A stretch of DNA of 29,498 bases from assembly GCA_001953115.1 (NCBI GenBank), contig LSSL01000898.1, positions 1 through 29,498 on the forward strand, in the 5' to 3' direction. The position numbers and the translations under genes are program-made. This stretch comes from Smittium mucronatum. Taxonomy: Eukaryota > Kickxellomycota > Harpellomycetes > Harpellales > Legeriomycetaceae. Below the pieces are notes generated by a model. The model was not told where the DNA came from, ran no database searches, and saw nothing but the letters and a program-made list of their open reading frames with translations. This document shows positions 21,692 to 29,498 of the stretch, piece after piece. The first letter of the stretch is position 1. Each line of letters opens with the position of its first letter.

Positions 21692-24600
21692 TTGCAATTT
21701 TCTCAAGATTTTACACCTTTTTAATTTTACTAAATTAATTTTTACAACTTTTTATTTATATAAATACAAACTTACTGTAAAAAAAATGAATAACATACTA
21801 ATAGTTCGTTAAATTATCTTGTTTATTTTAATTATTTTTGAAAATGGTAGTTAATATAAGAATATAGTTTAAATTTAAGATAATTGAAACTCACAATTAA
21901 TCGTATATTTTTGAAATTCCAGAAGGTGAACTGAAAAATCAAATAGATTTACTAATATATATATATATATATTAATTAAAACAAAAAGTTTTCTTTAATT
22001 CATTATGAATTTGAATAAATTACAAAGAGATAAACCACATAAATTAAAAATTAATATATATATTTTTCCCCCGCAGCGCAGATTAAACAAAAATAATTTT
22101 TTGTATCAACCAATTTATTTTCATTGAATCCTTCCTAAGTCTGAATTATGAACCTGGGCTAATTTGAGGGCTTTAAATTTTTGCAGAATTGCTAAAATCC
22201 AAAGTATTTAGGTATTTAAGCCGTTTTTTTTGGTAATTATCTCATAAATAAAATCAGCAATAAAATTTAAAATCATAATTTTTCGGGAGCCTCTTTGTTT
22301 TTTTTTTCACGAAAAACGTATTTACCTATCACATTTATACTAAAGATGAAAAATAAGTCATAAATTTAAATAAATAGACAATTTTATTGTGGAAACTTAC
22401 TTTTTTTTTTTTGAATTTGATTTATAAATCTAATAGGACATTGAAAACTTATATTTATAAATGACAAGTTTAAAATAAGTAAATTTTAGTCCACCCACTA
22501 TAGATAAATGTGACAAAAATATCGAAAAACCAATAATCAAAATGACTGAATTTTTTCATTTTACTGATTTAAAGGGGTGAGCACTTATGCAAGGATCTAA
22601 TGTATATCAATAAAAAAAAGAAATTAAAAATTAGATTGATAATACATTTGATTGTCAAATAGGCATTTAAATATGTTTTTATCGAATTATACAAAGAAAA
22701 AGATAGATTCAGGTGAAAAAAAAAACCATACCCAAAATTAATTATAAAAAGATGGAGGCTCTGAACCACAGAGTAAAAAAAATTACTATAAAAATAGTTA
22801 AAATGTATTAAGATTTGTCAACAAAAATTTCACAATTATTGAAGCTAAAGCCTTTGAATATTGAAAGTTCATAAATAAATTATTCTCGCTTTTTTGCCAA
22901 ACAAAATACATTATTATTTTTCAATAATAGTAAAAAGTCTAAAATTTTAAAATCCAAAAATATAAAATAAAATAACAGCAAGAAAACCAAAAAAAAAACA
23001 TATTACACTAACTTGTCCAAATTTTATACTATTCAAAATAAAAAATACCACGACTTCATAACACTAATAGGGATGATGGTTTTGCTCATTAGCTGCAGAA
23101 AAAAAAAAGCTTCAAGGAACCCATAACTTTGCATAGCAAACCTATCCCGAGCTAAAGAGATCTTCAACAAATACACAACATAAACACAAAAATAAATATA
23201 ATGAACTACCAGATAATTAGAATTAATTTTTTTTAGTATTTTTAAAAAAATATGTATAGTGGTTTTTAATTAATCAAATTTTTATATCCATAATTTTGAT
23301 TCGGGATAATGAATGTTGATTTTTTAATATTTCATTGCTTTGTCTTATTGTTTTAATTATATAATATATAAGTCTGTAATATAGAGGTGATGGATTTTGC
23401 TAGTTTTAGTTATATGTGAAAAAATATAAGGATATGTGATGATAATTAGTATCAGGATATGGCAATAGAAATTATATATATATCGGACAAAAACATCGAT
23501 CGAATGTGTATTTGAAAATGTTTTTATTTTTTAAGAGTGTTTTTATATTTCATTTATATAAAATTCTCTCAAAATAAAAATCGGTCGCCGTTTTTTTTTC
23601 ATTAAAATGTTGCAGAAAAATGTGAGCTTTTTTCAAGTTTTCAGCCCTTTTATTTTACTTTCAAATTATAAAATTTATTTGAATTAATTTAAATTGGAAA
23701 TGATATTTCAAATTTTAAGTGTTGGGTATTGTTGATAATTTAAAATGGCATAACACATAATGTGTACACTTTCCCCCCAGCAAAACCAAACTTTATTATT
23801 CTGAACAATGTTTTACAAAGTATAGATAATGATCTGTTTCAGAATATATTGCGTGGTCAATAATAATAATTACTTTTAACGGAAAAGATTGATAATATAA
23901 ACTAAAATGAAATAATAGAATGAGTACATATATATATGATCCAACTAAAAAAATATGTGAGTCGAGAGTTAATGTTATTTTATGATTTCAAAATAAGTTT
24001 TCCTAAATTAAAATAGGCGATGTATATAAGAAATTATTGCTTAAATATTTCATTGCAAAAAATACCACGAAATTATCAAATTCATATTTATACATACGTC
24101 ATGCTTGCATATAGCAGTTTATAATCCAGATATAACAAATAATTTATATAAATTGATTTATAAGTTGTACTGTGCTAAATATGATAAAAAGATAACCGAG
24201 AAACTTGTCAAGCTTTTTTGTACACCATATGTAAAAAATACACCCATCCTTTCTTACACAAACTCGAATAAACAGTAATGAGATTAAGCAAGGAGTTCAT
24301 AATAGTTAATATCGCCGATTTTGAAAAATATCACGGTTTTATATTAATCTAGGTTTAGTAAATTGCCCGAAATTCCGACTAAATGACCCAAGTATTTTTG
24401 TGACTAGAATGCTTTATTTTTATACTTTTAATGTAATACTTTTTATTTAATTTGCACCTTTTAGTGATACAATATATTTAAATCTTAATAATTAAAAATT
24501 CGAGTAGAAAAAAAAAGTAATTATGCATATAATTCAAAGAAAAAAAAGGGTTTAAATCCCAAATAGTTATAGTGAGCTATACAGAAAGAATTCATAAGAT

Positions 24601-24943
24601 TCATTTTAGTTATTAGAGATTTTTTTTTCATAAGAATTCTAGCGATAGTGTAGAATTTTATTTAGACAGAGGAGGGGCTTTTGATATCATGCTTGCAAAT
24701 CTTTAAATCAATAATAAATATAGATAAAGCGCTAGTATATGTAAACCATTCCATTGTCATGTTTAGAATTTACCATCCATTAATCATGGTTAGCTTTAAT
24801 TGCGTTTTAAAGCAATAATAATTCACTATACGTATTATAGATTACCTTTTACAAGAAAGATCACTTTCTCGCTTGATATTCACCAAATATTTAACATCTA
24901 TATTGCTTTGGCACTACACGTGAATTTGTTTGTATAAAAAGTA

Positions 24944-24961
24944 AATAAAATTCCGTGATAA
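24944..24961 (+). repeat. 18-bp exact repeat, copy 2
   Basis: Identical to 8861-8878, same orientation. It lies about 270 bp before the diverged repeat at 25228-25310, much as copy 1 lies about 280 bp before its counterpart. Confidence 0.7.
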
Positions 24962-25227
24962 ATAAAGTTAAAAAGTATATAATTCTCAAATTTGCATTTA
25001 TAGCATCAAAAGGATACTTATTTCTAACCTGGGCCAAAAAAAAGGTGCCTATTGGCTAGAGTTTAAATATTAGACTTGAATCTTATATAATTACAGATCC
25101 AATGATATTTTTTAGAATGTTGAGAGCATTCGAAGAGAAAACTTTTACTCTTTTGTCACCAGTTTGTGGTACGCACTGCAATTTTCTAAACTTTGAATAA
25201 TCCCATTTGGCAATACAACAAAAACAT

Positions 25228-25310
25228 CCAATAAAATATGAATTTATCATTTGTAGTAATCAAATGCACGTAAATATTGGCCATAAACGAAGGCACAATT
25301 TAGTCTACTG
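25228..25310 (-). repeat. Diverged interspersed repeat, copy 2 (inverted)
   Basis: Read on the minus strand it contains CAGTAGACTAAATT (25297-25310), TGGCCAATAT (25274-25283), AAATGATAAATTCA (25239-25252) and ATTGG (25228-25232), the same order and spacing as 9162-9245 apart from small indels. On this strand a frame reads FVVASRLNCAFVYGQYLRAF and then meets two adjacent stops. Weaker similarity continues towards 25370. Confidence 0.55.
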
Positions 25311-25812
25311 GCGACGACAAAATTGAGGTAGATTACAACAATATTTCCCTCAATTTATTTGCTCACAAGTATTATTTTTTTCCTTAATCACGGACTATTA
25401 TTGGGGTTTTTACGACGTTGGTTGTAGTTCTATTGTTTACAACTTGCACAAATAAAAATAGTGTAATTAAGATTTTTTGTGCTAATTAGTTGGAATATTT
25501 ATTTTTTTCACATAAAAATCATTATTATTGGTCAATGTATTTAAAATTTTTTTAGGATATTCTGTTTAAAGTTGAACTATTGGTTTTCACCTAGTATGTA
25601 TGTAAAAGCTGTAAAAGCAGGTAGATAGATATAGATCCTATTGGCAGATCGCAAAGTTTGAAAAAAAAAAGATTTAAAAAAATTATTCAATTTGGTATTT
25701 TTCACTAAAAAAAATTTTCAAGTCATGAAAATGAAAAAAAATTCAAGTAAAAAAAGTCTGCAGTTACATATAAATAGAGGTTCTAGAAAAATAGTGACGA
25801 TATATCTTGAGT

Positions 25813-25820
25813 TATATAAG
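25813..25820 (+). promoter_or_regulatory. Possible TATA-like element upstream of the helicase
   Basis: TATATAAG lies about 220 bp before the helicase ATG. It is the best match to a TATA box in the last 300 bp, but AT-rich composition makes chance matches common and the 5' UTR it would imply is untested. Confidence 0.2.
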
Positions 25821-26040
25821 TTTTTTTTCTAGAAGATACTGCTTTTCCAATATCCTTGACCTAAGTTCATCAATAATTTCCCCCTTTCATTATTTTTCGT
25901 TGTCAATATTACATCTTGCACATTTTTCTTCGACTTTTGTAAATATTTAAGAAATACTTAGTGGATAATAGCCTATTCCTCATTATTCTATTTTAAATAC
26001 TAAATCATAAACTAAACATCACTCAATTCCAAAATCTAAG

Positions 26041-28335
26041 ATGGTTTCAGCTGTAAAGGTAGAGTCCCAAGATATTCCTTCTAACGGCACCCTTGCAATA
26101 GGAAAGCCGATTAAAAAGGAGAAAAAGTCTAAAAACAAGAGATCCAAGTCTTCAAAGGACTCGAAGGACTCGAAAAAATCCAAATCTAAATCCCGGAGTG
26201 ATAAGGAAGTTGTCGCCGAAGACGAAGAAAAGGACGATAAAAAAGTAGAAAGCCAAGAAGATATTGAAGGGGAGGAGGAGTATGAAGATGAAAAACCCAG
26301 TAAAAAGTTCAAATCTGAATCTTTCAAGGCAAACTCTGTTGATAGTGAATATATTTCTGAATCTGATTCTGCTGAAAGTCCCAGTTTTGAGCTTAAACCA
26401 GAAGCCGAGATTATAATCAATGAATTGGACGAAGAGGAAAATGGTCCAGACTCACAAGTGGATAATGTTCTTTCTATTGAAAACTTTGATTTAAATGAAA
26501 AAATCAAAAGTAGTCTGTTAGAAAAGGGGATTAGTTCTTTGTTCCAGATTCAAGCCGCGGTTCTTCAACCTATCCTCGACGGAAAAGATGTTCTAGCAAG
26601 AGCTAGAACAGGTACGGGTAAAACTCTTGCCTTCTCGCTTCCAATTGCCAACACATTAATGAAAAAGAACATGAGCAACGAACGTAATCGTCCATCCAGA
26701 GCTATTATTATGGCGCCAACCAGAGAGCTTGCAAAACAGGTTGCTTCAGAATTTGAAAGTATTGCCAGCAATTTAACTGTAGGATGCTTTTATGGAGGAA
26801 CTCCAATTTTCAAACAACTTCAAGAGCTTAGACAGGGTATCGATATCATCGTTGGTACTCCCGGTCGCATATTGGATCTAATGAATAGAGGTGCCTTGAG
26901 TCTAAAGTTCATCGAATTTGTCTGTCTTGATGAGGCCGATCAGATGCTTGATATAGGTTTCAAGGATGACATGGAAACTATTTTAAGGGCTGTTAAAGAC
27001 CAGAGACAGAATGATAATTTCCAAGTTTTGTTGTTTTCTGCAACTGTTCCTGCTTGGGTGGCTCAAGTTTGCTCCCAATTCATGAAAGATTATATCAAGG
27101 TTGATTTAGTTGGTACTTCAAAAGTTAAAACTTCTGAACTTATTGAGCATCTTGCTGTCCAGAGCAGATGGGACGTTCACAGGGATGTCGTTGCTGATCT
27201 CATAGCTGTCTATGGTCAAAGTGGTAGAGCTATTATTTTCGCTGAAACAAAAGCAGAAGTCAACAATTTGGTCAGCCATCCCAAAATTAAGGGTGAAGCA
27301 CAACCTCTCCATGGTGATATTTCACAAGATCAACGCGAATCAACTCTATCTAATTTCCGCGATGGAGTCATAAAATATTTGTGTTGTACTGATGTTGCTG
27401 CTCGTGGACTCGACATTCCAGAAGTAGATTTAGTTATTAACTCTGAGCCACCCCGCGAATCCGAAACATATATTCACAGATCTGGAAGAACTGGTCGTGC
27501 GGGAAGAAAAGGTATATGTATCACAGTATTTAAGCCTCAGTTATCGGGCTGGCTCAATATGATCCGTAGGGTTGCTGGCATAGAATGCAAACTTATCCCA
27601 CCTCCATCTGTTGAGGATATCGTAAAAGCTTCTGTAATATCAGCTGGAGACACTGTTGCTAAATGCGATAAAACCTCTGTAGACCTTTTCCTTGAATCAG
27701 CATCTATCCTGGTTAATGATAAATTTGATGGTGATGCTACAAAAGCCTTATCTGCAGCACTTGCGTGTATTGCTGGGTATGGTTCTGGTATCAAAACTCG
27801 TAGTTTAATATCAGGAAGCGATAATTTTATTACCTTGCAAATGAATCTTCGCGAACCAGCACGTCAACCTAGATTTGGAAAATATTTATTAGAAGGAAGC
27901 ATTCCTTCTCTTAAATTTGAAGACACAAATCATTTCAAAATGACATCTAATGGAAAGATAATAGTTTTCGATATTCTCAATGACATCGTCAGAATTGAAC
28001 AGCAACCTGGATCTGATTCTGAAGATCATAAATCCAAGCCCCCTCATATATATATCTATGATAAGCTATGGCACAATAATGAAACTGTTTGTTTATCTGT
28101 GTGTAAAACGCTACCCAAGTTAGAAGAAGAGAGAGGTAGTTATGGTGGTAGTAATGGACATGGCGGAGGTAATAGATTTGGCGGAGGCAACAGATTCGGT
28201 GGAGATAGGTTCTCAAGAGGTGGAGGCGGTGGTGGTAATTTTTCACGTAATGGAGGTTCCAGAGGCCGCGGAGGTAGAGGAGGCGGTGGTGGTGGGGGTA
28301 GAGGTGGCTTTAACAACAGATTTGATAGAAGATAG
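26041..28335 (+). CDS. DDX21: DDX21/Gu-type DEAD-box RNA helicase with GUCT domain, 764 aa
   Basis: ATP-dependent RNA helicase of the nucleolar Gu (DDX21/DDX50) family, which acts in rRNA synthesis and processing. Residues 21-135 are a Lys/Ser- then Asp/Glu-rich disordered arm, as in DDX21. The core is complete: F149 and FQIQ 168-171 (Q motif), ARTGTGKT 188-195 (Walker A), PTRELA 226-231, TPGR 273-276, DEAD 297-300, SAT 333-335, IIFAET 398-403, TDVAARGLD 450-458 and HRSGRTGRAG 479-488. A GUCT domain follows at about 535-630 (PSVEDIVKAS, LSAALACIAGYGS, RSLIS), then LWHNNETVCLSV matching the DDX21 region before the tail. Residues 703-763 are a Gly-rich tail with RGG/RFGG repeats, an RNA-binding tail. 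The ATG has A at -3 and G at +4, and an in-frame TAA lies at 26008-26010. No introns are needed, unlike the WDR7-like gene. Length is close to human DDX21 (783). DDX21 versus DDX50 cannot be separated. Confidence 0.95.
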   Translation: MVSAVKVESQDIPSNGTLAIGKPIKKEKKSKNKRSKSSKDSKDSKKSKSKSRSDKEVVAEDEEKDDKKVESQEDIEGEEEYEDEKPSKKFKSESFKANSVDSEYISESDSAESPSFELKPEAEIIINELDEEENGPDSQVDNVLSIENFDLNEKIKSSLLEKGISSLFQIQAAVLQPILDGKDVLARARTGTGKTLAFSLPIANTLMKKNMSNERNRPSRAIIMAPTRELAKQVASEFESIASNLTVGCFYGGTPIFKQLQELRQGIDIIVGTPGRILDLMNRGALSLKFIEFVCLDEADQMLDIGFKDDMETILRAVKDQRQNDNFQVLLFSATVPAWVAQVCSQFMKDYIKVDLVGTSKVKTSELIEHLAVQSRWDVHRDVVADLIAVYGQSGRAIIFAETKAEVNNLVSHPKIKGEAQPLHGDISQDQRESTLSNFRDGVIKYLCCTDVAARGLDIPEVDLVINSEPPRESETYIHRSGRTGRAGRKGICITVFKPQLSGWLNMIRRVAGIECKLIPPPSVEDIVKASVISAGDTVAKCDKTSVDLFLESASILVNDKFDGDATKALSAALACIAGYGSGIKTRSLISGSDNFITLQMNLREPARQPRFGKYLLEGSIPSLKFEDTNHFKMTSNGKIIVFDILNDIVRIEQQPGSDSEDHKSKPPHIYIYDKLWHNNETVCLSVCKTLPKLEEERGSYGGSNGHGGGNRFGGGNRFGGDRFSRGGGGGGNFSRNGGSRGRGGRGGGGGGGRGGFNNRFDRR

Positions 28336-28486
28336 ATTATCCATTTTTTTATAATCGCGATAATCAACCCCATCTCCCTTTGCATCTGCTCTTTATCATT
28401 CTCACATTGTTCAAGATTGTTTTTATCATGTTATGGAACTCTCTATCATCCAATTTTGCTAGTATATATTTTTTTTACTTGAAAAA

Positions 28487-28492
28487 AATAAA
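28487..28492 (+). terminator. Possible poly(A) signal of the helicase gene
   Basis: AATAAA follows a T-rich stretch and lies about 150 bp after the TAG stop, a reasonable 3' UTR length. Other AATAAA-like strings are common in this DNA. Confidence 0.4.
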
Positions 28493-28975
28493 TTCAATAG
28501 ATATTTAATTTAATTTTAATAATCAATTTTATTTTTATTTTTCGAGCCATGGTTGGGTTGAGGGTTTTGCCTTTTTGCAAAATAAAAACTTCTTTAAAAA
28601 ATCTATATTTTGGCTGAGACGGTATTTTTTCAATTCATAAACTCTAAAAATTCACTGGATATCGAAAACAAAAATATGCACTGTTTTTTTTTTTTTTTTT
28701 TGGAATCTGGGATTTAAATCAACAGAAAGAAAAACACGAAAAAGCTAAATATCCTTCCATAATTAGAAGTTGATTATAGTACTTTCCAAAGAATACAATA
28801 ATAAAATCCCAGATAATTTAGCAAAGTTAGTGGTTGATAACATTAGGGGCAGTGATTAGCCAATAGAATTGCTTAAATCTCAGATAACGAGATTCTTTTA
28901 TATTAGGAATTTCATAAATCTAGATTTCAGAATAAAGTTCTGTTAAAATAAAACGATAATAATAATTTGAATACG

Positions 28976-29088
28976 GGTTGATCCCAGCGTCCAGATATCC
29001 AATATATTGGAATCAATTAAGATCTACTCCGATTTCCTGATAAAAGGTTTACGTCTTGCCAGTACTTGCATAAAAGTGGGATCAAACC
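28976..29088. repeat. Inverted repeat with tRNA B-box-like arms
   Basis: GGTTGATCCCA at 28976-28986 is mirrored by TGGGATCAAACC at 29077-29088 (one-base indel), 90 bp apart. Each arm resembles the T-arm word GGTTCGATCCC, but no matching A box or acceptor stem is present, so neither is called a tRNA. They could be remnants of tRNA-derived short elements facing each other. Confidence 0.45.
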
Positions 29089-29498
29089 TAGATCTTTTGT
29101 CGCATCATTGTACTATTCCTCTTTATAAAAAATGATTATAATTCATGGTTTTTAGAGAATTTAGTCAACGTGGCTACTTTTAAAGGTACTACGAATGCGG
29201 GTTTCAAGAATTTGAATGTATGTTTCACTCTATTATCTGATTTGATGGACTCAAAAATGGATCTTTTTTAAATCAAAAATCTAATCTCTTGCGTATAAAT
29301 TTTTCTGTATAATTTACGATAATTCTGTTTGAGACAAAATTTCTTTTTTTACAAAAAGAATCAGTATAGTGGGTTTTAGTAAGGTTTGAGTGAATCGTTC
29401 ATAAAGGTTTTTGATCTACTAATTAAATCAAAAACATGGATATTTCGAATGGTCGAAAATACTAAAAGTAAGATGGTGGCACGTAATAGTAGATATTA

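Larger units (their letters stand above)
15861..26007. other. AT-rich intergenic desert
   Basis: No intact gene is seen in 10 kb. The sequence is A/T-run rich with frequent stops in all frames; open frames of 60-85 codons here (for example minus strand 20858-21115 and 22569-22769) are I/K/N/F-rich and unrecognised. Less AT-rich patches are at 20021-20083 (retroelement fragment), 23058-23165 (one frame nearly open apart from one TAA, reading KKKASRNP then LCIANLSRAKEIFNKYTT, no family recognised), and about 24780-25460. The last may include promoter-distal sequence of the helicase gene and the repeats at 24944 and 25228. Confidence 0.7.
28336..29498. other. 3' flank, AT-rich, no gene seen
   Basis: The helicase 3' UTR probably occupies the first 150-180 bp. 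The rest has no supportable open frame; it contains an 18-base T tract at 28684-28701 and an inverted repeat at 28976-29088. Composition becomes slightly less AT-rich after about 28950, which may mean an element relic or the approach to another gene beyond the window. Confidence 0.55.

Noticed and set aside
23058..23165. Slightly GC-richer patch with frame KKKASRNP..LCIANLSRAKEIFNKYTT
   Set aside because: One TAA interrupts it and no domain is recognised; too short to call an element relic.
24546..24564. B-box-like GGGTTTAAATCCC
   Set aside because: Only three stem pairs, and no D-arm, anticodon arm or acceptor stem upstream.
25152..25335. Possible decayed minus-strand gene upstream of the helicase
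   Set aside because: About 70 codons with two adjacent stops; this is within what chance gives locally, and no family is recognised. Kept only as part of the repeat observation.
26019..26507. 162-codon minus-strand frame opposite the helicase start
   Set aside because: It is the antisense shadow of the Lys/Ser/Glu-rich helicase arm, giving a Ser/Leu/Phe-rich peptide with no independent support.
28140..28385. Proline-rich minus-strand frame at the helicase tail
   Set aside because: The proline runs are simply the complement of the glycine codon repeats in the RGG tail.

Overview
This window looks like nuclear DNA of a very AT-rich eukaryote with compact, fungus-like gene structure. Most of the sequence outside genes is A/T runs. 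One gene carries eleven GT..AG introns, most 64-125 bp long, several with a CTAAC- or TTAAC-like branch site; the other gene has no introns. Both genes end in TAG, and nothing suggests a changed genetic code. An early-diverging fungus (for example a gut-dwelling Harpellales-type lineage) would fit, but that placement is inference.

Layout: (1) 1-8050 is an AT-rich desert without recognisable genes. (2) About 8060-8800 is an abrupt island of higher G+C with an internal inverted repeat and a decayed reading frame, probably a transposable-element relic. (3) 8800-9445 is the upstream flank of the first gene and carries repeat modules that recur upstream of the second gene. (4) 9446-15195 is a 12-exon gene, reconstructed here by joining exons in matching phase, for a 1518-residue WDR7 (rabconnectin-3 beta) homologue. 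(5) About 15391-15860, on the same strand, is a broken non-LTR (LINE-type) reverse transcriptase. (6) 15861-26040 is a second desert with microsatellites, homopolymer G and C tracts and a small copy of the retroelement tail near 20.02 kb. (7) 26041-28335 is an intact single-exon gene for a DDX21/Gu-type nucleolar DEAD-box RNA helicase with a GUCT domain and a glycine/arginine tail. (8) 28336-29498 is AT-rich flank with one inverted repeat.

The two genes are both on the + strand but about 10.8 kb apart and functionally unrelated: one points to V-ATPase/endomembrane acidification, the other to ribosome biogenesis. I did not find a new multi-gene system. The most useful results are the complete WDR7 gene model, the GUCT helicase, the decayed LINE whose point lesions are largely C-to-T or G-to-A transitions, and a set of diverged repeats shared by the two gene-upstream regions.
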